Shown: positions 1-5,075, counted from the stretch's first letter. The stretch is DNA of 5,150 nucleotides from an uncultured Oscillospiraceae bacterium (GCA_934565615.1 CAKTIH010000136.1:1-5150); one strand, 5' to 3'. Made by a program: numbers and translations. Notes: generated by a model not told the origin, from the sequence alone.

Positions 1-66
1 AGAAAATGCCTCGGCTGGCGCTCACCTGCCGAAGTGTTCCATAATTTAGGTGTTGCACTTGCTTGA
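1..66 (+). CDS. IS30-family transposase, C-terminal fragment (5' end outside window)
   Basis: Frame 1 is open from the window edge to TGA at 64-66 and reads RKCLGWRSPAEVFHNLGVALA. The KCLGW(R/K)(S/T)PAEVF segment is characteristic of the extreme C-terminus of IS30-family DDE transposases, where it follows the catalytic domain and a typical NNRPR lead-in. Only 21 codons are visible, so the DDE residues, the helix-turn-helix and the left end cannot be inspected, and I cannot say whether the element is intact. The family assignment rests on this one conserved motif, but the motif is distinctive. The stop lies close to where the right inverted repeat of such an element would be. Confidence 0.72.
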   Translation, partial: RKCLGWRSPAEVFHNLGVALA

Positions 67-80
67 CTTTCTGCCAGGCA
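49..80. other. Probable right end of the IS30-like element
   Basis: In compact IS30-family elements the transposase reading frame ends inside or just before the right terminal inverted repeat. The sequence around the stop (about 49-76, including GTTGCACTTG) is therefore the probable repeat. Without the left end the repeat cannot be matched and the exact boundary and target duplication cannot be set; the coordinates are approximate. Confidence 0.35.
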
Positions 81-104
81 AGGGGCGCTCGCAATGATGT
101 AAAG

Positions 105-138
105 AACAGGCACAGCGAATCATCCCGCTGTGCCTGTT
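105..138. repeat. Perfect 13-bp palindrome (hairpin)
   Basis: The arms at 105-117 and 126-138 (AACAGGCACAGCG and its exact complement) enclose an 8-base loop at 118-125. No T-run follows on either strand (AAGCGTC on plus, CTTTACATC on minus), so it is not a textbook intrinsic terminator. It could still terminate azlCD transcripts or protect their 3' end. It lies about 25-55 bp from the likely IS30 end; IS30-type elements are known to favour symmetric or hairpin-like targets. Confidence 0.7.
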
Positions 139-151
139 AAGCGTCTAATGC

Positions 152-179
152 TGTGCGCTGCAATAATTTGCAGCGCACA
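152..179. terminator. Perfect 12-bp palindrome, possible terminator downstream of azlD
   Basis: The arms at 152-163 and 168-179 (TGTGCGCTGCAA and its exact complement) close a TAAT tetraloop. On the plus strand it is followed by AATTTTGATC, a weak U-tract. On the minus strand it begins 28 bp past the azlD stop but is followed by GCATTAGACG, with no U-run. It may therefore end rightward transcripts from the IS side, with only partial or Rho-independent-like action on azlCD. The hairpin itself is certain; the terminator function is inferred. Confidence 0.5.
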
Positions 180-207
180 ATTTTGATCTATCCCGAAAGA
201 ACACTAT

Positions 208-537
208 TTATCCAAACACCAGCTGCGTGAGCAGCATGTACACGGTGGTGCCGAGGATGATCGTGAGGATCATGTTCTTCTTCCAAAGATGCACTCCCGC
301 GGTGACGGCGATCACGATAAGCTCCGGCAGCCCGTGCGCACCGGACGCGAGGTTCACATCCTTAAGACTGTACACGACCAGCAGCCCGATAACGGCGGGC
401 GGAATGAGCGGGGTCAGCTCATCGATGAGCTTGGGGTGCCCCTTGCGGAACAGCAGCGGCGGGAGCGCGCGGGTGATGAGCGTACCGAGCGCGAGCGCGA
501 GTATCGTTATAAGCGTCTGGACAGGCGTCATTGTCAT
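208..537 (-). CDS. azlD: AzlD family branched-chain amino acid transport subunit
   Basis: This encodes a 109-residue membrane protein starting MTMTPVQTLITILALALG. It is the small partner of AzlC; in Bacillus AzlCD exports branched-chain amino acids (4-azaleucine resistance), and E. coli YgaZH is the valine-exporting counterpart. Visible hallmarks are TRALPPLLF near residues 21-29, the LIPPAVIGLLVVYSLKD segment, and about three to four hydrophobic helices ending in VYMLLTQLVFG. The length is normal for the family. The start is set by GGAGGAA at 544-550, six bases upstream of the ATG, and by the ATGA overlap with the azlC stop (534-537), which implies translational coupling. An in-frame upstream extension to 639 runs antisense-free through azlC coding sequence and is not credible as the start. 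Confidence 0.9.
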   Translation of the reverse strand: MTMTPVQTLITILALALGTLITRALPPLLFRKGHPKLIDELTPLIPPAVIGLLVVYSLKDVNLASGAHGLPELIVIAVTAGVHLWKKNMILTIILGTTVYMLLTQLVFG

Positions 538-1226
538 TCGAGCTTCCTCCTTACTGCGATGAGCACCGCGATTATCATCAGCATCGCCGGGATGACGACG
601 TTCCCCGCACCGAATATGACGAGCGACAGCAGCGTACACACAAGGCCGATCACTCCGCTCACGCGCGAGACCTTATCATGCAGCAGGTCGAGAAACAGCG
701 CGACGTACATCGCAGTCAGCGCAAAGTCGAGCCCTGCGGTGCTGAAGGTAATGAGCGTACCGATAAGCCCGCCGATAAGGGTACCGAGCACCCAATATGA
801 ATAGTTGAGCGCGAACATCGCAAAATAGAAGCGCCCGGTGTCGAGCCCGTCGGGCGTATCCAGCGTTGAGGCGAGGGCAAAGCTCTCATCGGACAGCGCA
901 AAATACAGAAACGGCTTGAACGGCCCCGCGGCGGCAAAACGGTTGAGCACGCCTATGCTGCAGAAAATATATCGCGCGTTTATCGTGATGCTGAATATGA
1001 GCGCCGCGAGCGGATCGAACGTGCCCGCGAAAAGAATGACGGCGGCATACTGCATGCTGCCGCTGAAGGCGAGCGCGCTCGTAAGCGTCGACCACAGCGG
1101 GCCGTAGCCCTTGCTCTGCATCAGCACGCCGTAAGCCGCGGACAGCACCAGATATCCCGTCATCACCGGGACGGTGTAGGGAAAGGCCGCCTTGAAGGTG
1201 CGTCCCCATCCTGCTTTCGTGTTCAA
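534..1226 (-). CDS. azlC: AzlC family branched-chain amino acid exporter, large subunit
   Basis: This 230-residue polytopic inner-membrane protein is the AzlC/YgaZ family exporter subunit that works with AzlD. Family signatures are FKAAFPYTVPVMTGYL near residues 11-26, AFSGSMQYAAV at 53-63, the NARY motif at 83-86, LSDESFAL at 111-118 and GLDFALTAMYVALFL from 165. The length is typical. I place the start at TTG 1224-1226 because GAGGTG lies six bases upstream and the family N-terminus aligns there. Another in-frame TTG at 1281-1283 would fall next to the -10 element of the azlC promoter, upstream of the expected transcript start, so it is rejected. The gene runs divergently from thrS and overlaps azlD by ATGA. 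The substrate is inferred from the family; no regulator such as an Lrp-type protein is visible. Confidence 0.9.
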   Translation of the reverse strand: MNTKAGWGRTFKAAFPYTVPVMTGYLVLSAAYGVLMQSKGYGPLWSTLTSALAFSGSMQYAAVILFAGTFDPLAALIFSITINARYIFCSIGVLNRFAAAGPFKPFLYFALSDESFALASTLDTPDGLDTGRFYFAMFALNYSYWVLGTLIGGLIGTLITFSTAGLDFALTAMYVALFLDLLHDKVSRVSGVIGLVCTLLSLVIFGAGNVVIPAMLMIIAVLIAVRRKLE

Positions 1227-1274
1227 AGGCTCCACCTCACAATTCCGATTGATTTGATAGGTATGACGGGGAGT

Positions 1275-1303
1275 AATATACAACCGCTCGGCGGCTTTGT
1301 CAA
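1275..1303 (-). promoter_or_regulatory. Sigma-A promoter of azlCD
   Basis: Read on the minus strand: TTGACA (1303-1298), a 17-base spacer, then TATATT (1280-1275). The predicted start near 1268 gives a leader of about 40 bases before the TTG start of azlC. A CAACCG hexamer occurs at 1281-1286 and 1301-1306, exactly 20 bp apart, bracketing the spacer; it could be an operator but this is unproven. Confidence 0.8.
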
Positions 1304-1347
1304 CCGGTTTACGATGCAGAATAAGGCATTTATATAGGTAAAAGATA

Positions 1348-1376
1348 TTGACAGGGAAAATTCATGGTGTTATGAT
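1348..1376 (+). promoter_or_regulatory. Sigma-A promoter of the thrS leader
   Basis: TTGACA (1348-1353), a 17-base spacer and TATGAT (1371-1376), with TG at 1368-1369 forming an extended -10. This is close to full consensus, as expected for a T-box-controlled gene where control is exerted after initiation. The start is predicted near 1383. Its -35 lies 44 bp from the divergent azlCD -35. Confidence 0.88.
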
Positions 1377-1382
1377 ATCCGC

Positions 1383-1610
1383 GTCTAAAGGCTGAGACGG
1401 AGACGACGGGCACAGAACACGTACAGAGAGGGCAGCCAAAGGCTGTGAGCCGCCCCGGATATGTGCCGCGGTCACCACTCCCGAGCCGGAGAGCCGAAAC
1501 ACATGCGGTAAGCTCTCCCGCGAAACGCGCGTTACAGCGTCTTTTGAGTTAAAAATCAAGGTGGAACCGTGCCTTTCGGGCACCCTTGGCGCTGCGCCGG
1601 GGGTGTTTTT
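1383..1610 (+). promoter_or_regulatory. Threonine-specific T-box riboswitch leader of thrS
   Basis: T-box leaders bind uncharged tRNA and switch a terminator to an antiterminator. Stem I shows GGCACA (1409-1414) pairing with TGTGCC (1462-1467), an AGAGAG distal-bulge motif at 1425-1430, and an apical CAGCC-AAA-GGCTG hairpin (1433-1445). The specifier is ACC (Thr) at 1474-1476, followed by A and the common CTCCCGAG context. A second stem is GGAGAGC (1488-1494) with GCTCTCC (1512-1518), then CGCG-AAA-CGCG (1519-1529). The antiterminator is AAGG (1558-1561), bulge UGGAACC (1562-1568), and GTGCC/GGCAC (1569-1573/1579-1583), closed by CCTT (1584-1587). The bulge UGGA predicts a tRNA ending UCCA. 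Stem boundaries were drawn by eye. Confidence 0.93.
1581..1610 (+). terminator. Regulated intrinsic terminator of the thrS T-box
   Basis: CACCCTTGGCG (1581-1591) pairs with CGCCGGGGGTG (1595-1605) around a CTG loop, with two G-U pairs, followed by TTTTT (1606-1610) and more T's to 1617. Its 5' arm includes the CACCCTT needed for the antiterminator, so the two folds exclude each other. With threonyl-tRNA charged this hairpin should stop transcription before thrS. Confidence 0.92.
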
Positions 1611-1653
1611 GTGTTTTCCCCGGCAGGTGATATTTATGATGGAGGACAAGATC

Positions 1654-3414
1654 ATGGACGAAAACGAAAACAAGTTCAGCTTTGAAAATCCGGAGTACCG
1701 CCATACCTATTGGCACACCTGCTCCCATGTTCTGGCTCAGGCCGTCAAGCGCCTTTACCCCGAGGTAAAGCTTGCCATCGGCCCGGCTATTGAGAACGGC
1801 TTCTACTACGACATGGATTCTCCTTTCCCGTTCACCCCGGAGATAATGGAGAAGATCGAAGCCGAGATGCGCAAGATATGCAAGGAGAAGCTCAAGCTCG
1901 AACGCTTCGAGCTGCCCCGCGCCGAGGCCATAAAGTTCATGGAGGAGAAGGAGGAGCCTTATAAGGTCGAGCTTATCAACGACCTGCCCGAGGATTCCGT
2001 TATCAGCTTCTACCGCCAGGGCGAGTTCACCGACCTCTGCGCAGGCCCGCATCTGGATTCCACCGGACGCATCAAGGGCAACGCCATCAAGCTCACTGCC
2101 TGCAACGCCGCCTACTGGCGCGGCGACTCCAGCCGCCAGACTCTCCAGCGTATCTACGGCATCGCCTTCCCGAAGAAGGACGAGCTTGACGAGTACCTCG
2201 CCCGCATCGAGGAAGCCAAGCGCCGCGACCACCGCAAGCTCGGCCGTGAGCTCGGTCTGTTCGCCTTCCGCGATGAGGCCCCTGGCTTCCCGTTCTACCT
2301 GCCCAAGGGCATGGTGCTCAAAAACACCCTAATCGACTATTGGCGCGAGGTCCACAAGAAGTGGGAGTATGTCGAGATACAGACTCCGCAGATCATGCGC
2401 CGCACCCTGTGGGAGACCTCCGGTCACTGGGATCACTATAAGGACAATATGTACACCACCGTCATCGACGGCGAGGACTTTGCCATCAAGCCCATGAACT
2501 GCCCCGGCAGCATTCTGGTCTATGAGCTCGAGCCGCACTCCTATAAGGAGCTGCCGCTGCGCTTCGGCGAGCTCGGCCTTGTCCACCGCCATGAGCTCTC
2601 CGGTGCGCTGCACGGCATGTTCCGCGTCCGCTGCTTCACTCAGGACGACGCGCACATCCTCCTCGCTCCCGAGCAGATCAAGGACGAGGTCATCCGCATC
2701 GCGAAGCTCTTTGACGAGGTCTATTCTCTCTTCGGACTGCCCTACAAGATAGAGCTGTCCACCATGCCTGAGGATCACATCGGCTCCGTCGAGGATTGGG
2801 ACATCGCCACCTCCGCACTTGCCGACGCCATCACCAGCATCGGCAAGGAATACACCGTCAACCCCGGCGACGGCGCCTTCTACGGCCCGAAGCTCGACTT
2901 CCATATTCAGGACTCCCTCGGCCGTACTTGGCAGTGCGGCACCATCCAGCTCGACTACCAGCTTCCCGGCCGCTTCGACCTTGAGTACACCGGTGCGGAC
3001 GGCGAGAAGCACTGCCCGGTCATGATCCACCGCGTCGTGTTCGGCTCCATCGAGCGCTTCATCGGCATCATCACCGAGCACTTTGCAGGTGCGTTCCCCG
3101 TGTGGCTCTCTCCTGTTCAGGTCAAGGTCATGCCCATCACCGACCGCACGTCCGATTACGCAAAGGATGTCGCCGCAAAGCTTTCCGCTGCCGGCGTCAG
3201 AGTCGAGACCGATCTGCGCAATGAGAAGATCGGCTACAAGATCCGCGAGGCTCAGATGCAGAAAACCCCATACATGCTCGTCATCGGCGACCGCGAGGCC
3301 GAGAGCGGAGCAGTTGCCGTCCGTACCCGCGGCGGCGAGGATCTCGGCGCGATGCCGCTTGATAAGTTCATCGAGCGCATCACCGGCGAGATCAAGTCCC
3401 GCAGCAACGGTTAA
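1654..3414 (+). CDS. thrS: Threonine--tRNA ligase lacking the N-terminal TGS domain
   Basis: This cytoplasmic class II synthetase charges tRNA-Thr and hydrolyses mischarged Ser-tRNA-Thr. At 586 residues it is about 55 shorter than the E. coli and Bacillus enzymes (about 640): it starts almost at the editing domain and has no TGS domain. Editing residues are present as HTCSH (21-25) and CAGPH (129-133). The catalytic core has zinc ligands C283 (NCPG), H334 (TQDDAH) and H459 (IHRVVFGSIERF), motif 2 arginine R312 (HRHEL) and motif 3 arginine R468. An anticodon-binding domain follows from about 487 (PVQVKVMPI, NEKIGYKIREAQ). The start at 1654 follows GGAGG (1641-1645) by eight bases; ATGs at 1636 and 1639, with AGGTGA at 1625-1630, would add only six or five residues and also give no TGS. 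It is controlled by the upstream threonine T-box. Confidence 0.96.
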   Translation: MDENENKFSFENPEYRHTYWHTCSHVLAQAVKRLYPEVKLAIGPAIENGFYYDMDSPFPFTPEIMEKIEAEMRKICKEKLKLERFELPRAEAIKFMEEKEEPYKVELINDLPEDSVISFYRQGEFTDLCAGPHLDSTGRIKGNAIKLTACNAAYWRGDSSRQTLQRIYGIAFPKKDELDEYLARIEEAKRRDHRKLGRELGLFAFRDEAPGFPFYLPKGMVLKNTLIDYWREVHKKWEYVEIQTPQIMRRTLWETSGHWDHYKDNMYTTVIDGEDFAIKPMNCPGSILVYELEPHSYKELPLRFGELGLVHRHELSGALHGMFRVRCFTQDDAHILLAPEQIKDEVIRIAKLFDEVYSLFGLPYKIELSTMPEDHIGSVEDWDIATSALADAITSIGKEYTVNPGDGAFYGPKLDFHIQDSLGRTWQCGTIQLDYQLPGRFDLEYTGADGEKHCPVMIHRVVFGSIERFIGIITEHFAGAFPVWLSPVQVKVMPITDRTSDYAKDVAAKLSAAGVRVETDLRNEKIGYKIREAQMQKTPYMLVIGDREAESGAVAVRTRGGEDLGAMPLDKFIERITGEIKSRSNG

Positions 3415-3433
3415 TTACGCATAAATCTGCCAA

Positions 3434-3472
3434 ACCCTCACAGACTAACAAAAAGTCTGTGGGGGTGTTTTT
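3434..3472 (+). terminator. Intrinsic terminator after thrS, overlapping the sleB ribosome binding site
   Basis: A 13-bp hairpin has arms 3434-3446 (ACCCTCACAGACT) and 3454-3466, with one G-U pair and an AACAAAA loop, followed by G and TTTTT (3468-3472). It begins 20 bases after the thrS stop. The descending arm contains GGGGGTG (3461-3467), which serves as the Shine-Dalgarno of the next gene, whose ATG begins at 3473 with no gap after the T-run. Confidence 0.9.
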
Positions 3473-4153
3473 ATGACCGAGAAGAGGAAAAAGCTGATAC
3501 TTGCCGTGGCGGTCATATTCGCGGTGAATATTTTCATTATAGCGATGGCGCAGAGGGCATCCGCCGATCTGTATAAAAAAGGCGCGTCTGGCGACATGGT
3601 CGTCGAGATACAGACGAGGCTGAAAAACTGGGGCTACTATGACGGGGCCGTAGACGGAATTTTCGGCAGCGGGACGGAGCGGGCGGTCAAATATTTCCAG
3701 CGCACGAACGGCCTTTCCGCCGACGGTCAGGTCGGAGACCTGACGCTTGCTGCACTCGGCATCACGCCTACCGGTTCATCGGGCGGCTCATCCGGAGGCG
3801 GTTCGGGAGACGTCGACCTGCTTGCAAGGCTGATATCCGCCGAGGCGCGCGGCGAGCCCTATGAGGGACAGGTCGCCGTCGGCGCGGTCGTCCTCAACCG
3901 GGTGAAGCACGCGTCGTTTCCAAACTCGATCTCAGGTGTTATATACCAGTCCGGCGCGTTCTCGTGTCTGTACGACGGGCAGTTCGACCAGCCCGTCGCC
4001 GAGAGTGCCTACCGCGCGGCGCGCGACGCGCTGAACGGCTGGGATCCGAGCTACGGCGCAATATACTATTTCAATCCCATCACCGCGACGAGCAAATGGA
4101 TATGGTCGCGGCCGCTGATCGTCGAAATAGGCAAGCACAGGTTCTGCGCATAA
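3473..4153 (+). CDS. sleB: SleB-like spore cortex-lytic enzyme (PG-binding plus Hydrolase_2)
   Basis: This 226-residue exported cell-wall hydrolase is of the type that degrades spore cortex peptidoglycan during germination as a muramic-lactam-dependent lytic transglycosylase. A KRKK n-region and a hydrophobic helix (about 7-26) are followed by a possible cleavage site ASA|D at 31/32. Residues about 34-96 form a PG_binding_1 domain (KKGASGDMVVEIQTRL, DGIFGSGTERAVKYFQ). A Gly/Ser linker (101-112) leads to a SleB/CwlJ Hydrolase_2 domain (about 115-226) with the SAEARGEP motif, whose E124 is the presumed catalytic glutamate, and the YYFNPITATSKWIWSRP block. The ribosome binding site lies inside the thrS terminator, and I see no convincing promoter in the 58-base gap. 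The usual partner YpeB is not next door. Other SleB-domain hydrolases with a vegetative role are possible. Confidence 0.88.
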   Translation: MTEKRKKLILAVAVIFAVNIFIIAMAQRASADLYKKGASGDMVVEIQTRLKNWGYYDGAVDGIFGSGTERAVKYFQRTNGLSADGQVGDLTLAALGITPTGSSGGSSGGGSGDVDLLARLISAEARGEPYEGQVAVGAVVLNRVKHASFPNSISGVIYQSGAFSCLYDGQFDQPVAESAYRAARDALNGWDPSYGAIYYFNPITATSKWIWSRPLIVEIGKHRFCA

Positions 4154-4156
4154 CTG

Positions 4157-4185
4157 TTGAAATGCCGCAGAATTTAGGGTATAAT
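4157..4185 (+). promoter_or_regulatory. Sigma-A promoter of the zinc-ribbon membrane protein gene
   Basis: TTGAAA (4157-4162), a 17-base spacer and a perfect TATAAT (4180-4185), starting just three bases past the sleB stop. The predicted start near 4192 gives a 40-base leader. GGAGG at 4222-4226 sits five bases before the ATG at 4232. Confidence 0.85.
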
Positions 4186-4231
4186 ATATAAGATAAAACG
4201 ACAAAGCATTTTACGCACATCGGAGGCGGCT

Positions 4232-4861
4232 ATGGGATACTGCAAGAACTGCGGCGCATATATACCGGACGGGCACACGAAGTGCCTTGCCTGCGGATTG
4301 GATCAGACGGAGCACGAGGAACGCGCCGCCGCGTCCGCTGCCGCGAAGAAGTCGACGGCAAGGCGGCAGGACAATGAGGAGCTGCGCCGCCAGCTTGAGG
4401 AGCAGAGGAAAAAGCAGCAGGAGAATAACCGCAAGTGGGCGGAGGCTGAGTATGAGCAGCGCCGCCGGGCGAAGGAGGAACAGTCACGCTTTGATGAGGC
4501 GCGCGCCGGGACAAGCCGCACGGCTGACAGGACGCGTTCCGACGATGAGTTCCGAAGCAGGAAAGACGTCGGCGCGGCACAGTCGGAGCCGAACAAACTC
4601 TTCGCCGTGCTCTCATATATAAGTATATTGTTCGTGCTGCCGTATCTGCTGTGCCGGAATGATGAGTATGCGATGTTCCATGCGCGCCAGGGGATGATAC
4701 TCTGCGTCGTGAGCGTCATTGCCGAGGCGGTCGGATCGCTTCTCGGGCTTGGCTGGGTGGCCACGCTGCTGAGAGTATATTTTATTCTTAAGGGAGCGGG
4801 CAACGCGGCCAACGGCAAGATGGAGCCGCTGCCGTACATAGGCGGTTTCTTCAGCAAGTAG
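4232..4861 (+). CDS. Zinc-ribbon, coiled-coil membrane protein with DUF4870/Tic20-like domain
   Basis: This 209-residue protein has unknown function. An N-terminal zinc ribbon (CKNCG at 4-8, CLACG at 18-22) is followed by a highly charged Glu/Arg/Lys/Gln-rich stretch (about 27-110) likely to form a coiled coil, with ELRRQLEEQRKKQQENN as its clearest part. The C-terminal 88 residues contain two to three membrane helices in the pattern of DUF4870/Tic20-like proteins: KLFAVLSYISILFVLPYLL (122-140), the HARQG motif (150-154), a second helix about 155-173, and VYFILKGAGNAANGK before the tail. The zinc ribbon and coil should sit on one side, probably cytoplasmic. It has its own consensus promoter and strong RBS, so it is probably a monocistronic, vegetatively expressed gene rather than part of a sleB operon. 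The domain-family assignment comes from pattern recognition; no role can be stated. Confidence 0.82.
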   Translation: MGYCKNCGAYIPDGHTKCLACGLDQTEHEERAAASAAAKKSTARRQDNEELRRQLEEQRKKQQENNRKWAEAEYEQRRRAKEEQSRFDEARAGTSRTADRTRSDDEFRSRKDVGAAQSEPNKLFAVLSYISILFVLPYLLCRNDEYAMFHARQGMILCVVSVIAEAVGSLLGLGWVATLLRVYFILKGAGNAANGKMEPLPYIGGFFSK

Positions 4862-4863
4862 GG

Positions 4864-4893
4864 CAACGCTATTTAGTGCCTTGTACAGCGTTG
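4864..4893 (+). terminator. Weak inverted repeat after the zinc-ribbon gene
   Basis: CAACGCT (4864-4870) pairs with AGCGTTG (4887-4893) around a 16-base loop, three bases past the stop codon. There is no U-tract directly after it; the nearest T-run is TTTT at 4905-4908. It is the only candidate for a terminator here and could be inefficient, or the pairing could be incidental. Confidence 0.3.
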
Positions 4894-4915
4894 TGACCAC
4901 AAGATTTTGAATGTG

Positions 4916-4943
4916 AAAAAAACATGAAAAAATCTCGAAAAAA
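4916..4943 (+). promoter_or_regulatory. Phased A-tracts (UP-element-like) upstream of P1
   Basis: Three A-runs begin at 4916 (7 A), 4927 (6 A) and 4938 (6 A), exactly 11 bp apart, ending three bases before the P1 -35. Helically phased A-tracts bend DNA and, at this position, resemble UP elements contacted by the RNA polymerase alpha C-terminal domain at rRNA promoters. Confidence 0.7.
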
Positions 4944-4946
4944 GTG

Positions 4947-4976
4947 TTGACAAACAAGGCTTTGCGGTGCTATATT
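4947..4976 (+). promoter_or_regulatory. rRNA-type promoter P1
   Basis: TTGACA (4947-4952), an 18-base spacer and TATATT (4971-4976), with TG at 4968-4969 giving an extended -10. The predicted start is G near 4983. A GCAC-TTCG-GTGC hairpin (4983-4994) would lie at the very 5' end of the transcript. Confidence 0.82.
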
Positions 4977-5004
4977 ATGCAAGCACTTCGGTGCAGGACA
5001 TTTG

Positions 5005-5042
5005 AAAAGCTTGTCAAAAAGTTTTGAAATAATTTGAAAAAA
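5005..5042 (+). promoter_or_regulatory. Phased A-tracts (UP-element-like) upstream of P2
   Basis: A-runs begin at 5005, 5016, 5027 and 5037 (lengths 4, 5, 3 and 6), spaced 11, 11 and 10 bp, ending four bases before the P2 -35. Three of the four are preceded by TTTG. The arrangement mirrors that at P1. Confidence 0.68.
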
Positions 5043-5046
5043 CCTG

Positions 5047-5075
5047 TTGACAAAACGAAACAAATGTGCTAATAT
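5047..5075 (+). promoter_or_regulatory. rRNA-type promoter P2
   Basis: TTGACA (5047-5052), a 17-base spacer and TAATAT (5070-5075), with TG at 5067-5068 (extended -10). The predicted start is G near 5082. The -35 is exactly 100 bp from that of P1 and both promoters share TGTTGACAAA, GTGCTA and a CAAGC at the same offset from the -10, so one probably arose by duplication. Confidence 0.85.

Noticed and set aside
289..804. Plus-strand open frame opposite azlC/azlD
   Set aside because: azlC and azlD on the minus strand have clear family motifs, RBSs and an ATGA overlap; the plus-strand product has no recognisable features.
1227..1283. Extension of azlC to the TTG at 1281-1283
   Set aside because: It adjoins the -10 box of the azlCD promoter, upstream of the expected transcript start, and lacks a Shine-Dalgarno.
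1354..1368. Possible CodY-type box around GAAAATTC in the thrS promoter spacer
   Set aside because: Only a half-site resembles the consensus; too many mismatches to support.
1561..1653. Extension of thrS to the GTG at 1561
   Set aside because: That GTG is part of the T-box core and the extension would translate the terminator hairpin; GGAGG-spaced ATG at 1654 is the proper start.
1549..2232. Long minus-strand open frame (227 codons) opposite the start of thrS
   Set aside because: It is a shadow of GC-rich thrS codons; its translation is Leu/Val/Ala/Gly/Glu-biased with no recognisable family, and it crosses the T-box and terminator.
2329..3081. Minus-strand open frame (250 codons) inside thrS
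   Set aside because: Same cause: a low-complexity composition mirroring thrS, with no credible RBS or promoter of its own seen.
3411..3430. Possible sporulation (sigma-G/F type) promoter for sleB around GCATAAAT
   Set aside because: The -10-like bases do not fit the consensus order and there is no matching -35 about 15-17 bp upstream.
4303..4866. Minus-strand open frame (187 codons) opposite the zinc-ribbon gene
   Set aside because: The plus-strand frame has a promoter, RBS, zinc-ribbon cysteines and membrane domain; the antisense translation is Ser/Arg/Ala-rich and featureless.
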